DNA from: Undaria pinnatifida
Taxonomy: Eukaryota > Sar > Phaeophyceae > Laminariales > Alariaceae
Reading direction: 5' to 3'
DNA: 64,000 nt
NCBI GenBank assembly: GCA_012845835.1
Contig: JABAKD010000003.1
Span: forward strand, 1,859,984-1,923,983
Shown: positions 32,701 to 45,988 of the stretch, one piece after another
Layout: the number at the start of each line of letters is the position of its first letter
Numbering within the stretch: position 1 is the first letter of the stretch
Translations under genes and position numbers: made by a program
The notes under the pieces: model-generated
The model's database searches: none
Seen by the model: only the letters and a program-made list of their open reading frames with translations
Told to the model about the DNA's origin: nothing

Positions 32701-33533
32701 TTTTTTGGCGACAGGAGCTACTGCTGGCAGCGATTTCGAATGGGTTGGCCTCGTGTCCCATGGAGGGTTTCGACATGCGGCGATTACGAAAGGCGTTACG
32801 TATCCCATTGCGGTACTCCATCCCGATAGTGGTTTGCCTTGGATACTCATCCGGGGAACAACGAGATTTTTTTAAACGCTCAGGTGCGCTAGAGACCGGT
32901 TAAACCTTTTCGGGATTAATGTATAGCGACCAAAGAACGCCGAGGGCAATCTTATCTCCCGTGTGGGAAGACCGAGCAGCACGACGAGTATCACCGTACT
33001 GCGCGCGTGTCGCATAGCTCCTAACGCTGCGCGTCGGGCACGTCCCCTACCCCAGCAGCCTGGGCTGAATCGTGTGGCCGATTCTATGTTCAAGTAAATT
33101 GTTCTCGACATTATTTCCTCTTGAGGTCCCAATGGGATTAACAGCAAGGCCTCAGAAAAGTCAGGTGCTGTTCCTACCGTGGGACGTGGCTGCCATAAAT
33201 GCCTGGCATACCTTCACACCTTACACCATCCGTCATTAGCGCCGGACATCAGTAGGTGGAATTGCATTGCGGGGCGTTCTGTCGTCCGTGCTGGGCGATT
33301 TGTTGGCATATCTTCTTTGCGTTGCAACGATGGTGCGCTCTCTTGCCCAGCGGAGCGATAACTTCGCACTGCTTGTTCACGTAGCGGTTTTCTTGTCGTC
33401 GACCGGATTGATAATCACCACTGCTTCTTGCATTGCATTACATATCGTGTTGATCGAATGGCAGGTTTGACCCCGAGGAGGTTTCCACCTTGACGAGTTT
33501 GGTACCACCCTGGAAGGCATTCCATCGTTGTGA
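29701..33533 (+). pseudogene. Nitroreductase copy in unit 2, lacking exon 1 and frameshifted near the C terminus
   Basis: Exons 2-6 recur at 29701-29825, 30811-30882, 31571-31787, 32715-32883 and 33465-33533 with all GT/AG dinucleotides kept. Exon 1 is absent: the sequence upstream is the end of the preceding unit (GGT/GAT-rich), not the unique flank. Exon 5 has two extra T bases near its end (169 instead of 167 nt) and exon 6 has lost one T in its TTTT run (69 instead of 70 nt), so the frame reaches an early TGA and the DEFGTTLEG tail is lost. Exons 2-4 remain open, with substitutions such as Cys to Ala after QPYE. Without a new first exon or promoter this should be a 5'-truncated pseudogene. 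A chimeric transcript starting further upstream cannot be excluded. Confidence 0.8.
32022..32271 (-). mobile_element. MITE locus a (unit 2)
   Basis: Copy of 8212-8461; a perfect TTGA target duplication at 32018-32021 and 32272-32275 fixes the element ends. Confidence 0.82.
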
Positions 33534-33705
33534 AGGTTCTGGCGTCATCCCGTGGCTATGAGGGTTCTGACAGCATCCCATCGCTTTGAGGCTGCTCACG
33601 GCATGCGGTCCTTCTGAGGGTTCTGGCGTCGTCCCATCTTTATGAGGGCTCTCACAACATCCCGTCGTATTGAGGGTTCCGTGAGACGGTTCTGACGGCA
33701 TCCTC
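33511..33705 (+). repeat. 28-bp stop-codon minisatellite (unit 2)
   Basis: Copy of the 9688-9890 array with the same unit and order. Confidence 0.7.
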
Positions 33706-33893
33706 CACGGACTCCTAGCGATACGGTTGCGCCGAACTACCTCCGATTTACGCTTGGTAGTCTGTACCTACATCAGGGTTACCCCCTTTACCTACATCTG
33801 ACCAAGACTAGTTTGTACCTACAGCGTTTGTTCTCCAGCGCAGACACACTTTGAAATATTTACGTTGAAAGTATCGCGTCGATCGATTGGTTG

Positions 33894-33961
33894 GTTTGAC
33901 CCCGCGGAGGTTTTCACTGAGACGAGTTTGGTACCACCCTGGAAGGGACTCCGCCGTCATG
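33894..33961 (+). pseudogene. Dead duplicate of the nitroreductase terminal exon (unit 2)
   Basis: Counterpart of the 10073-10140 pseudo-exon, with the same one-base deletion and the same lost acceptor (TTGG before TTTGACC). Confidence 0.65.
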
Positions 33962-36172
33962 AGAGCCCTGACATCATCCCATCGTTACGAGGGATCTGGC
34001 GGTATTCCGTCGTTATGACGAGGGTTCTGACAACACCCCCGCCCGCAGATTCCCAGTATTACGATTGCGCCGAGCTACGTCTGAGTTACTTGCTGTATTT
34101 GTGGTCTACATCATACCAAAAGGAGTTATGATAGGGATGGTGGGGAAACAGGACAGCAGCGGGGACAGGGGAGATGAACCGGGGGCGTATTATTCGCTCT
34201 GTCTATACTGTCTATACTGCTCGAGAGTCGTGTCCACAGGATCGCTGCAGTACCACTTTTGTATGATACATCGAGTGCCCGATAAATAGCTCAAAAATCG
34301 TACATGTGTCCGGCGTTAAAATTGATTTTGTGGAAAACATTCCTCCTACAACGCCCCCCCGTCCCCTGTTCCCCCACAGTAGCGACAAAAAAAGTCATAA
34401 GTGTTGGGCGTGATTTCGTGGAGAACTTCTGCTATACCCCCCCCCCTCCCCGTCAACGTGTTGTTTATGATGATAGAGTCTTCTTGCCGAGAGCGGCTGC
34501 TGTGCCGAGAGCTCAGACGATAGCAGTGGTGGAGATTGTCAGGGAGAACAAACATAGCGAGGGGGCGAGAGCGTGTGTGTATATTATAAAAATAAAAAGC
34601 ACTCCAGCTGTGAGATCGAATATTTTGTCGAAACTCATCTTTGCAAGCTGTGTGTGATACTCCGATCGCGCGTATTACGGGTTGTGTGTCCTCATTAAGG
34701 ATATAGGTCGGCGACTCCCCTTGCAACTACAGTGTAGCTATCAGGGTCAACAGGGTGATCTTAGTCAGTCTGTGCGCGAAAACTATGAAACCCGTTTCTG
34801 AGGGGGACAAAATCTGACAGCTGTGGAAGGAATTGCATCAGTTTATCAAATGAAGCCTGTAAGTCGAATAACCGGTGAGGAGAGGGCGGAGTTTTTAAGG
34901 ACGTGGGAGCCTGGTTTTGATCAAAAGGGAGTGGGGGTGTGTGGGGCGGGGGGGGGGGGAGGGGGCGGGTGGGTCAGCTCAGTTTGTGCGTGGAAACTAT
35001 TAATCCTTCAAGGGGATAAATCTGACGGTTTTGGAAAGAATACACGCGTTTATCATGGGGGGGGCGGGGGACGGGACGGGCGGGGCAGCTCAATCTGTGC
35101 GTGGAAACTATACATCCTTCAAGGGGATAAATGTGACGGTTTTGGAAAAAATGCACCAGTTTATCATGTAATCCTGTAAGTCGTACATATGAGATGTGCG
35201 CTACATCATCAGAGTACCAATGCCCACATTACTATTTACTCCGTACTATTTACTGCTATACCACGTACTACCTGGTGTATACATATATATAAAATCATTT
35301 TTTGGTGTCAGGGATTTGGTCAGGAGTTTTTTTTTTGCCTCGGCCAAAGTATGCGATTCGCGGAACTGGAGTTCTCGGCCGAATAGCTTTGTTCGAACGC
35401 CGCCTTCGGGGGGCGGCTCCAACGCCCCTCGCCCTGCCGTGTCCGTTCCGCACATCGACGTGAACGCGGACGGATGCCGAGCGAGACAAGCGAGAAGTTG
35501 CAAAAATACCGCATCCCGAGGAGGAATTTCGGAGATTTTGGTTGAATCTTAATGTCTGCAACGCCTGGATGATTTACAAAATTGGCATCGTTTCCAAACG
35601 GTACTTGATAATGTTTGGAATTTTGCGGTGGCATGTGCAACTTATTATTGTTTGGTCACAGATTGTGCACCAGGCGTTTAATTGCACGCGCCTGGATGAT
35701 TTACAAAATTGGCATCATTTCCAAACGGTACTTGATAATGTTTCCGCTAATACAATCTATTATTGTTTGGTCACAGATTGTGCACCACTTTGTGCTGTCT
35801 AAAACTGAATATGGCGTTTTCTCCACACTCGTGTCATCAAGGGCCAAAGACTCGAGACGAGACGAAGCAACGTCATTTGCCCCGTCCCGTCCGAGACCCA
35901 GAGCAGCGTAGGGCACCAGCTGCCAGGGGTGTGAGACGAGGCATGCACGGCATGGGCTAGAAAGCGTTGCCTGCAACAACTGCCCGCCACTGTATAAACG
36001 CGCGGAAGCCGCCATGGGTCATGATTTGAGTTTTCTTTACGTGGTTACTGCTGTTGGGGTAGCTTGGGGATAGACAAAATCTAAAAGCGATCGATGCCGA
36101 GGAACGAACGCAGGCAAGGCGGTTGACACAACAAAGGAATAACTGACTGCTGTGCTCCAGCTAGCTACTGCT

Positions 36173-37880
36173 GTGGAGTGCCCTCATGAACTGAGACCGA
36201 GCGACAAACACACATCTTGCCCGGGCTCGAGAGCAGGGGCGCCGGCCTGTCAAAGGGCTAATCCAGCCGTCGCGGTCATTCGTTGTTCATGGTGCCGTGC
36301 TGTAGGCTTCATACGTGCAGCGGTTGGTTGCGTCTGTGTGCTGTTGGGCTGTCATGTGCCGTGTGCGTGCTGGCCATGTGGCTGCAGGTGTGGCTGCAAG
36401 ACGACACATGATACGTCCAGAAGAACGCATGTTAGAGTCGTTCTACGGTAGCCCCCCCAACTTTTCTTTAACGAAATCGCCGGTTTAAAAACCAGCTCCC
36501 GTTCGTATCTCCTAAAATACGGTGCCCCTTGACACCCCGACGTCCTCGATCATTAGACCTTCGCTCACAAGGAAATATATGGATACTTTTTTTCGATAGC
36601 ATCCTTCCTTGTCTCGAGCAGTAATGAAGAGTTCGTTAAAGAAAATCGCTGGTTTTAGGGGGGGGCTATCGTAGAATCAGTCGTTAATTGTACCAGTAGT
36701 AGAGCGCTCTAATAATTCGCCTTTTCGTATTATTGCTTTTGGTGTTACTACAGTGGAGTGCCCTCATCAACTGAAACCAAGCAACAGACAGACACACATC
36801 TTGCCCGGGCACGAGAGCAGGGGCGCCGGTCTGTCAAAGGGCTAATCCAGCCGTCGCGGTCGTTCGTTATTCGTGGTGCCGCGCTGTAGGATTCATACGT
36901 GCCGCGGTCGGTTGCGTGTGTGCTGTTGGGCTGTCATGTGTTGTGTGCGTGCTGGCCATGTGGCTGCAGGTGTGGCTGCAAGACGACACATGATACGTGC
37001 AGAAGAACGCGTGTTATACCAGTAGTAGATCGCTCTAATAATTTGCCTTTTTGTATCATGTTGGGCTGTCATGTGCTGTGTGTGTGCTGGCCATGTGGCT
37101 GCAGGTGTGGCTGCAAGACGACACATGATAGGTGCAGAAGAACGCGTGTTAATTGTACCAGTAGTAGAGCGCTCTAATAATTCGTCTTTTCGTATTTTTT
37201 CGTTTGGTGTTACTGCGGTGGAGTGCCCTCATCAACTGAAACCAAGCAACAGACAGACACACATCTTGCCCGGGCTCGAGAGCAGGGGCGCCGGCCTGTC
37301 AAAGGGCTAATCCAGCCGTCGCGGTCGTTCGTTATTCGTGGTGCCGCGCTGTAGGCTTCATACGTGCCGCGGTGGGTTGCGTGTGCTGTTGGGCTGTCAT
37401 GTGCCGTGTGTGTGCTGGCCATGTGGCTGCAGGTGTGGCTGCAAGACGACACATGATACGTCCAGAAGAACGCATGTTAGTTATACCAGTAGTAGATCGC
37501 TCTAATACTTCGCCTCTTCGTATTTTTGCGTTTGGTGTTACTACAGTGGAGTGCCCTCATCAACTGAAACCAAGCAACAGACAGACACACATCTTGCCCG
37601 GGCTCGAGAGCAGGGGCGCCGGTCTGTCAAAGGGCTAATTCAGCCGTTGTGGTCGTTCGTTATTCGTGGTGCCGCGCTGTAGGCTTCATACGTGCAGCGG
37701 TTCGTTGCGTGTGTGCTGTTGGGCTGACATGTGCTGTGTGTGTGCTGGCCATGTGGCTGCAGGTGTGGCTGCAAGACGACACATGATACGTCCAGAAGAA
37801 CGCGTGTTATACCAGTAGTAGATCGCTCTAATAATTCGCCTTTTTGTATTATCGCGTTTGGTGCTGTTGGAGTGTTCATC
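36173..37880 (+). repeat. 325-bp tandem repeat array, four copies plus a partial (unit 2)
   Basis: Unit starts near 36175, 36753, 37219 and 37547. The first interval is lengthened by the MITE and the third contains an extra 140-bp partial copy (37058-37195). Confidence 0.85.
36435..36682 (+). mobile_element. MITE locus c, private to unit 2
   Basis: 248 bp inside a 325-bp tandem repeat, with a perfect 4-bp duplication GTTA (36431-36434 and 36683-36686). The uninterrupted site (CGCATGTTAGTTATACC) is visible in unit 3 at 61308-61322, so this insertion postdates the segmental duplication. Confidence 0.88.
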
Positions 37881-38524
37881 ATTTTGAGCGTGCTTGGTCT
37901 GCAGATACAGATAGGCTCAAAACTGATCTGTCATACGGATTAAGTTGTTTTGGGGCCTACCTTCCACAGAGTCGGGGGCTGTTAGTGATAGTTGTACGAT
38001 TTCATACCGGTCTAGGATTTTTTCTCTCTACCCCCTTTAGGGCTCCTCTCTAAGTGAGCTCTTCGTTCATTGTGCAAGTAAGCCCGGAGGACCTCTCGTG
38101 TATCTCACGCCGAGTCGGAGAGCTGTTTTGTGACTATCGTGCGATCAAATACTGATCTGTCATACGGATTAAGTTGTTTTGGGGCTTACCACACGGGGGC
38201 TGTTAATGATAGTGGTACGATTTCATACCGGTCGAGGATTACTTTGTTTGTCTTGTGTGAGGCTTGATTATCCCCCTTTTCCCGTTTAGCTTGCCATGTA
38301 TCTGGTGGTGTAAGTTCTCTGCGTTGAAAGTACCTATTGGATCGAGGGCATTATATATCCCATTTAGCGCCCCTCTCTAAGTCTGCCTAATTCGTTTTCA
38401 ATTTTTTGTATATCTTCACCAGTGCAAGTGCTGCGTACATTGAAATAGTAGCTAATTGAGGGCACGCAGTGTCGTCTTTAGCTCTTTTCTGTGAGTGAGT
38501 TCTTCGTATATTTTGGAAACAAAC

Positions 38525-38608
38525 ATGGCAAGTTCTTCGTCTACTGTGGGAGTAAACACCGAGGGGTTTTCCAAGGCACACTCAACGGCGCCTTCTTTTT
38601 TCCCTTCC
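38525..38608 (+). CDS. Candidate first exon of the cyclin/Gly-rich locus (unit 2)
   Basis: Copy of 13656-13739 with ATG context and GTAAAT donor conserved and one visible Gln-to-His change (CAC for CAA). Confidence 0.38.
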
Positions 38609-39975
38609 GTAAATTAAACATTTTCAACCATTCCGTCCGATATCTTTCCCATTGATGCCATGTCCTCTTTCCTTTGGCCTCGAAGCCTCGAAGCCAAGCA
38701 GTTATCAAATTCTCCTTCCGGCATTTCTGGCCTACTTTTACTCGGCGGCGGTTTTAATAACAGTGTTTCGCCTATGATGCTTGCTTCCGTCGTTTATATG
38801 CTTTCCTTCCAACAAAGTAACTTTTTTAATTGTTTTTTCATTATCCTCCGGCGGATGGGGAAAAATAAAGCTTAAGCTCACCACTTTGTAACCTTTAGAA
38901 CCTCATGTTCGTATTAAACTCTTGGTATTACTTTAATCTTCAATTTCTTTTTTTAAACTGCAACTTATTTCGTCGAGTGCTACCCTTCCTCGCACCCAAA
39001 GAATGGGCGCCATGGAATGTCAAATTATGATCTTTAGACCCTCATGTTCGTATTAAACTCTCGGCGTTACTTTAAACTTCCAATAATATCGAATCGAACA
39101 GCTACAACTTTTTCCCCTTTTCCTCGTCCGAGTGCCGCCCTGCCCTACCCGAAGCATGGGCGCCGGCGACGCCCGCGAATGCCGACGCCCATGCGGAGCC
39201 CTTGTATAAATGACAATCCTACGTAAGAATATATTTTCACCTGTGGCACATCAGTATCATAGCGTTGAAAATTGAAAGCGGCGGGATTACTCCCATCAGG
39301 CCAATTAACATCCGTGCGGGGTGACAAATGGCCAATGAAGTATCAGACAGAGGACAACGAAAACGAAAAAAATCGCCTCCAAAGCAGAGCAGCAGCACAC
39401 CGCAGCACTCAGCACAGCAGCGCAACGCACCACAGAGCTCGTTTTGATTGACCAGGTACTCTCGTGCAAGGAGCCCGCCGATCCGGGACACTTCAGATCG
39501 AGAGGCGGGGGCGAACGCTCTACCCGTATGTCGCCGGGTTGTGATTGAAGCCCAAGCCCACCGTGTTCTTGTTGTCTTTGATGCGCTACGAGCCAGAGGG
39601 AGAATTTGAATTTTTCGGCTACTCAAGGAACACAAGCCTACGGTACGCAGGCCACAGCAGCAGCAGAGTGCTGCCGCACGCAGCAGCGGCGGCAGCACCG
39701 GCATAGCACCGGCATCATCACCAACCTAGAGTCGCGAAAGGGGTGTAAACATGCAGTCCTCGACAACCCTGAGGGGGGTGTTTCCTTTCGCTGAGCACCC
39801 CCCTTGCCTGACGGGAAGCGTTCGGCCGTGGGATGGACGTCGCCCGTCCGCCGTGTTCATGATGGCGTCTCCTCGAGGTGGTGCGACAACATCACCACCA
39901 CCACCATTGTTAGCAGACGAAGGCTGTATAGCAGAGGTGGTCAGAGGGCATTCCATCGACGAGGGTCGGCCCTGC

Positions 39976-40601
39976 GCCAGGGGCAGCCAGCGTGTGGGCT
40001 GGTATCAGTCCACGCCGGTGGCGGTGTCGAGGACTATGACCAGGTGGGGCGATGGGCGAGGGAAATGGCCACCTACAAAACGCACAAAGCGTTTGTTCTG
40101 GTAGGATGATGGTATGTGCTCTGTGTAGGGGTACTATTAATATACGTTATGAATAATATGATGCTGTACATTAGTAGACCATGATTCAAGCTGCGAGCTG
40201 TAGAGTTGAGGCCTCTCGCCAAGAGCTCGCAGACCGGTGGCAGTCGAAGCCGGCGGCTATGTGTCGAGGCCGCGGAGTAGGTGGGTGATGGCTATCTAGA
40301 CTAGATATAAGGCGATAGAAAGCTTGCTTGTGTTTCTGGTGAGGCTGTATGATGGTAGCCGCAATGTGGCCGTCATGGTGTCGAAATATAATGTACCAAC
40401 GGCGAGCAACCCCATGCCAAGGAAGTACGTATAGTTGCGGCCTTACGCCGAAGACGGTCACACTGCTCGCAGACCGATGCCAGTCGAAACCGGTAGCAGT
40501 GTCGATGCCGATGCGAAGGTGGAGTGATGGCCGTGGTATATAAAGGGAACGTGCGTCTCGGTGTTCTGGTTATTATGCTGGTCCTGATCTTCGCGCTTAT
40601 C
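39976..40601 (+). repeat. Three tandem copies of an exon-like segment of about 238 bp (unit 2)
   Basis: Nearly identical to 15095-15720. Confidence 0.5.
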
Positions 40602-40960
40602 ATAGCAGCTTGTTCTGTCTGCGCGCGAGATGTGATGCGAAGGAAGAAAACAAACACGAGAAAAACTGGAAAGAAGGGCGGGGAAAAAGCAATTTAAGTT
40701 TTCGTCAACAGTTTTTTTTTATAAAAATTGAAAGACGTCAGCTGTGAGTACAAGCGATTGAAAAAAAATGTTTATCTTCGTGAAAGGAGTATGGAACCCC
40801 CCATCTACTACTACTCTACGTAGACGGCAGCTATATGTTGTCCTGGTATCATACCTATTTCACCTTTTACATTAATCGTTGTCCAGGCAGTCTATTTCTT
40901 CAAAATCATGCACGTTATTATACTTTCAAATTTCATTTTTTTCAAATGTTTTTCGTCCAG

Positions 40961-41239
40961 CAATTTTTAATTTTGCGGCGTAACTGTGTTCGCGGTTGTT
41001 GTCGTGCTGTGTCCCGTGTGCCGTCGTTTCATCACAGCGCGAGCGGCTTCAGCAACAGCAACGAGCTAAAGCAACACAACCAACATGAGCAGGAGGACAA
41101 CAACAGCTTGCATAGCTACTACTATGGTTACCGTGACGGCTCGTATAACCTCGCTCCGACAACGCCGGAGTATTCAAACACGCCTGCCTCTGAGAGCGCT
41201 TTTTTCTTTGGTGGAGAAGAGCGGAATGGTTTCTCCTCG
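40961..41239 (+). CDS. Gln/Asn/Ser-rich internal exon (unit 2)
   Basis: Copy of 16073-16351 with the same splice sites, same length and near-identical sequence. The reading frame also stays open upstream and downstream here, but that extension covers pyrimidine tracts and intron-like sequence, so I keep the spliced boundaries. Confidence 0.48.
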
Positions 41240-41374
41240 GTAAGCAAAACGACAACGAAAACACGCACAGAAAACAGCAGCAAGCAATCTAAAAAACAAA
41301 AATCCAAAACCAACCTGCTGCATCATACGTATCCTGTGACTGCCTGTGGTATGGTACAATATAATGTTTTTCAG

Positions 41375-41422
41375 CGAGAGTGCCCACTCGCAGAGAGGTG
41401 CAGACTCTCACGGACTAAGCTT
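41375..41422 (+). CDS. Short candidate exon, 16 codons (unit 2)
   Basis: Copy of 16487-16534; acceptor TTTTTCAG and donor GTAGGT are conserved. Confidence 0.36.
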
Positions 41423-41857
41423 GTAGGTCAGGTACATTTTTTTTTCCGTCTCGATGCCTTTGAAATACCAATCACGCAGCTCGAATACCTGGTTGCTGGG
41501 TATCGACTCAACGGCTTTACAACTGGAAAGCATCTGTTTTGGGGGAAGTTACTTGGAATTAGTATAGGGGGATTTTGGGACTCTAAAGGGGTTAGAGCAG
41601 TACGTCGTAGAGGTGTTGCGAGGTGTTACCCTTCTGCCAAATACCCACGTACTCGTCAGCGCCCGACCTATCAATTACCAATACCCGTCACCACGGGTAC
41701 GAGTATCACTTCATACCCGCCGGGTACTTGGATCCGGGAACCAGATATTTTACCATTGCAAACCCAGCGATGGAAACGTATCGTCCCCTGAATCACGGCT
41801 CGTAGGAAGAACTCCCCACAAACTCTCCATGAAATCCCTCTCCAAATTCGTCTCTAG

Positions 41858-42038
41858 AGCTCTATCACCACACACATCTCACGAGATGTCCCCACGATGA
41901 GTAGCTTCGATGTACGCAACAGCAGTCCAGCAGTCCAACAGCCTAGCAGCTACCTCAACGATGGGCGAAGAGAGAGTTCTCAAAGCTCCGTCGACCTGAC
42001 CCCAAGTAATTCGAACGAGCCACAAGCAAATAACAGAG
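41858..42038 (+). CDS. Ser/Asn/Gln-rich internal exon (unit 2)
   Basis: Copy of 16965-17145 with identical length and splice sites. Asn to Ser, Glu to Asp and Gln to Arg changes are visible in the PSNYLNEGQ region. Confidence 0.48.
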
Positions 42039-42377
42039 GTACGATATGCTACCCACAGGCAACGTGATGTAGGGGATGATACCTTGTTATTCCCGGGGTT
42101 TCCAGGGCGAAAGGCACGCCAGCTAGCGCTGGATCGCGAATGCAGTTGAGTTAAATTGACACGACATGTATGTACGAAAATAGCTGGAAGTGTGGCACAA
42201 AGGATCCCGCAGGAAATCCACCCTGTTTTTGTGTACGACAGGCGTTTTTTTTTTCACCTTTGTCTTATTCGGAACTTTTGTCTATACGTAAGCAGATCCT
42301 GTTTTCTACCAGATGCATTCTAGATAGCGCTTAAATATGTAAAATTTACTGTAAAATCGAGGGGCGCGATCAAGGTT

Positions 42378-43135
42378 TGCGGTTGTTAAACTTTTGAACT
42401 CGCCTTATTGAAATCAACAACCCTCAATGAGTGAGATGAATGCGTCTCGACATGGGCTATCTTTCGTACCAGATACTGTTTTGTTTGATTCTAATCCAGA
42501 TCGAACATCAGCACCCGAAAACAGGATAGAGCGTGTATTAATACTTTTTAAATATTATTGGTACAAAAATGAAAATCCATGTCCACGTGTAAAAAACTGA
42601 GAGTTCGGAGTATAGTCTACTAGGCTTGCGGTGTTCGAACAATTCAAGCCGTCCATTGAAATGTACGACCCTGGATGAGCTCGATAGATACGTCTCGACA
42701 TCGCCTATCGTTCGGATCTGGGGGAGTTTCTTTTTTGTGTTTCGAATCCAGTTCGAACAGCAGCGGCCGAGAGCGGTTTGTGTTGAACACGTCTTGGCGT
42801 GCCGAGCTTAACCTATTTTCAACTCCCAAGATTATCCTATTAACAGTATAACTCTTGAGTGTTTTGTCCATATGTCGGGGGTACGGTGCTAACTGTACTA
42901 AAAATAGTACGGAAATATGTTTTTATATGGCATGCGTGAATGTGCGAAACACAAGATACTAACAATGTATTTTAGGTGTTACTAGGTCTGCGGATTTCGA
43001 ACTATTGATATCGCTCCCTCGATTCGAACGACCGTACATGGATTTGATAAATGCTTCCCAACCTCAGCTGTCTTTCGTATCGAACGGAAGATATTTTTTT
43101 GTGTGTGTCGAATCCAGAACGAACAGCAGCACCTT
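42378..43135 (+). repeat. Three dispersed copies of a 145-bp element (unit 2)
   Basis: Counterpart of 17481-18228 in the same order. Confidence 0.58.
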
Positions 43136-43454
43136 TAAAGGGTAGTTTTGCCTGCACGCAAGAAAACAACGTAACAGACAAAGCGATTTTTATGGTGTTT
43201 GATATAGAGAATGAAGCATGTCTGTCGGGGAATCGGGGTTCCAGGGAATTGTAGGGAAAAAGTAGACGAGCCCCCCAAGACAAGTCTTGGCTGCAGCTCG
43301 ACGCGTGCAGGCTAGCAAGGGCATGCCGAACGCTAGCGAGTTGGGCTCTTGCCAAGGACGTGGGCAGACATGAGATAGTCCTTGGATTGGTCGCCAAGCC
43401 AGGCATTTGGATATTTTATTACACCGGAAGCCAAGAGCCCCCGTTGTGTTACAG

Positions 43455-43650
43455 ACCTCATGACTGAGGACATCGGTAACCCTTTTAACTTGTGGAGCCG
43501 CCTTGTTGACGCTAAAGCACGCCGTGTGGATGACCCCCACAAGCCAGCCTGCGATCCTCATGGCTCGGGTTCGGTTCATGTCCTGCCTCCGTTCATACCG
43601 CACAGATCGCGGCCACTAATTAGTGAAAGTGATAGTCTTTCGAATCCGTG
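43455..43650 (+). CDS. Internal exon with LMTEDIGNPFNLWSRL motif (unit 2)
   Basis: Copy of 18548-18743, same length and splice sites, with Leu to Phe and Ile to Val changes. Confidence 0.43.
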
Positions 43651-44187
43651 GTAATCATCTTTTCGACAATTGCAGTCAAAATATTGAGCCCTGGGAGCAG
43701 GGGACCGATAAGATCCTCTGTGGCCTTAAGCTCTATTTTCACCCATCTGCCGGAGAGTTGAAAAAACCCCCGGAATACACGATACCCTGGTAAACAGGTA
43801 CTCGGGTATACCCAAGTACCCGCCCCCGAGTACCAGGGTATCCCCCCCCAAAAAAAAAGAAGGGTTCCCGATGGCCACGGGTGCTCGGTGGTTAACATAT
43901 CTACTCCTATCATGCTACTCCAACAATAGAGTCGTGTAATCTTCAACAGTATTCGCAGGGTTAGTTTCAACAGAAATGTTAGAGTCGTGATGACCACTTT
44001 AGTGACGTAATCACGAAAATCGTTGACAGCGATAATTGGAGCTCATGAGTTACGGGTATCAATGCAACTGATACTACGAAGATCTCTCTCTCTCTTCCCC
44101 TCTCTACCTCTCCTCTCTGTCTCTTTCTGCCTCTTTCCCGTTGTGTTTCTCTGCGTCTACTTATACGTCCATTTCCCATCCCTAAAG

Positions 44188-45357
44188 GTGCCTCCACCCC
44201 GCAAACTCGTGTACCCGGGGGCGACCAACGTAGTAGGCGCTATACACCTCTCCACTGAGGAGATCGACTTCAGACTTTCCTGTGCTCACGCCAAGCAGGA
44301 GGCCGCTTACCCCTTGCTCCAGCGGGGGTTCGAGAAGATGTCGGTCGCGACTCTGGCTGTACAGGTGTCAGAAGTGGACCAAGTCGTCGACCGCCTAGCC
44401 ATGGAGGGAGGGGCGTACACGCCGTACCGAACGTCGGTAGACGCATTCGTCTCTGCTATCGTTAACATCGGGAGGTGTTTCGGTGCATTTGCGCTTTCGG
44501 CGAGTGGTGGTGTTGGTGGTGGTGGTGTTGGTGGTGTTGGTGGTGTTGGTGTTGGTGGTGGTGGTGATGGTGATGGTGATGGTGGTGTTGGTCGTAGTAG
44601 TGGTGGTGTTGGTGTTGGTGTTGGTGTTGGTGGTGTTGGTGTTGGTGGTGGTGGTGGTGGTGTTGGTCGTAGTAGTGGCGGTGGCGGTGGTGGTGGTGGT
44701 GGCGGCGGTGGCGGCGAGAAAGAGCTGCTGCGCCCCCACGACGAAAGAACTATTCCTGCCGTGCTCGTCTACATGGCGCTCAAGTTGGACGAGAATTTTC
44801 CTATGGGGAGCCTCCTGCCCAACATCTTGGCGGCCTTCAACGTGTGGGAACCAGAGCACTATCGCGAGGTAGCACGGCGAATGGAGAGGATCGAATGGTC
44901 CATATGCAGACGGTTTAACTTTGCTGTGCTCCCCGAGACCCCGATGACCTTCTTGCACCTGTTCATCGCTCGCGCGGTGTCGAAGGAAGCTCTGCTAGAT
45001 GACCAGACCGTTCGCATCGGGGAGCTAGCAGCCAAGAGCTGCTTGAGGTGGGTGAGGGCCGGGTTTCTTGCGTTCGCCAAGCCTTCGGAGATGGCCGGGG
45101 CGGCTTTCGAGCTTGCGGTATTCCGCGAGGGCGGCGCCGAGGCTGCCGACAGGATTTCCCGGGCGGCGGGGTGCCCAATGGCCAAGTGGAATGACGCCAT
45201 GCCTCTCTGCCGCGTTTTCAGGAAGAGCTCGGGGCTTTTGAACCGTGCTCCGGGGGCTAGGCCGGCCTGCGCTCGTAAGATGTACGGTGGCTGTGGTGGT
45301 AGTGGTGGCGGCGCATGTTCCGGGGGCTGGCTGAGGCCGATTCCGACGAAGCACGTG
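44188..45357 (+). CDS. Cyclin-like exon with Gly/Val tract (unit 2)
   Basis: Copy of 19285-20457 with the same acceptor and GTGAGA donor. It is one codon shorter because the Gly/Val tract differs by whole codons; the frame is intact. Substitutions are few (for example Val to Phe before the tract, Ile to Met in PETPMTFLHLF). Preservation of frame through a slippage-prone tract suggests the protein is, or until recently was, under constraint in both copies. Confidence 0.62.
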
Positions 45358-45372
45358 GTGAGAAAGATTCCG

Positions 45373-45394
45373 TTGTTGTTGTTGTTGTTGTTGC

Positions 45395-45431
<37 letters not shown>

Positions 45432-45445
45432 GCTGTTGTTGCTTT
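45373..45445 (+). repeat. (TTG)n microsatellite after the cyclin exon donor (unit 2)
   Basis: About 24 triplets, with CTG interruptions; 36 bp shorter than unit 1. Confidence 0.95.
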
Positions 45446-45988
45446 TGTCGTGGTTTATTGTTGTCACGTGCACCCGCCGCCTTCATCGATTAATCCGTGG
45501 TTGTAAACAGCACAGGCTCAAACGCTAAAACAGAAAATATGATATCGGTACCTCCTCGCGAAAAATCATGCTATGTAGCAGCAAGCAGTAGCAACAGCAG
45601 CATACAGCACAGCAATAATAGGCGGGTGTTTCCCATGGCCTCGCCGACTCGAAGTTGGATGGGAAACATTGCGCTATGTAGGGGAAATGGCATCTATTGT
45701 TGTTCCCTGTTCATGACGAAAAGCTGTACCATGCATTCATTTTTTGAGTCGTCACTTTTGCGTTCCAGCTCAGCTCGTCCTAGATTTTCTGTTCCCTCAT
45801 CAACCTCCTGGACAAGCTGTGGTGACAGGTGTCTACTCATCTCCCCTGCCGTACTTTCCTTCATGTATATTGCGTATACTCGTAGGGTTGAGCAGCCCTG
45901 CTTCTTGTCGAATTTCACCGAATTTTCAATTTGCGGACTCACACTCTCGCGCTGTCATCGACGTGAGTATAGCACAGAAAGTACATGA

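Noticed and set aside
40835-41791. A 318-codon open frame in unit 2
   Set aside because: It runs through pyrimidine tracts, good splice sites and a GGTACCCG-rich low-complexity tail. Unit 1 is broken at the same place, so only the spliced pieces are kept as exons.
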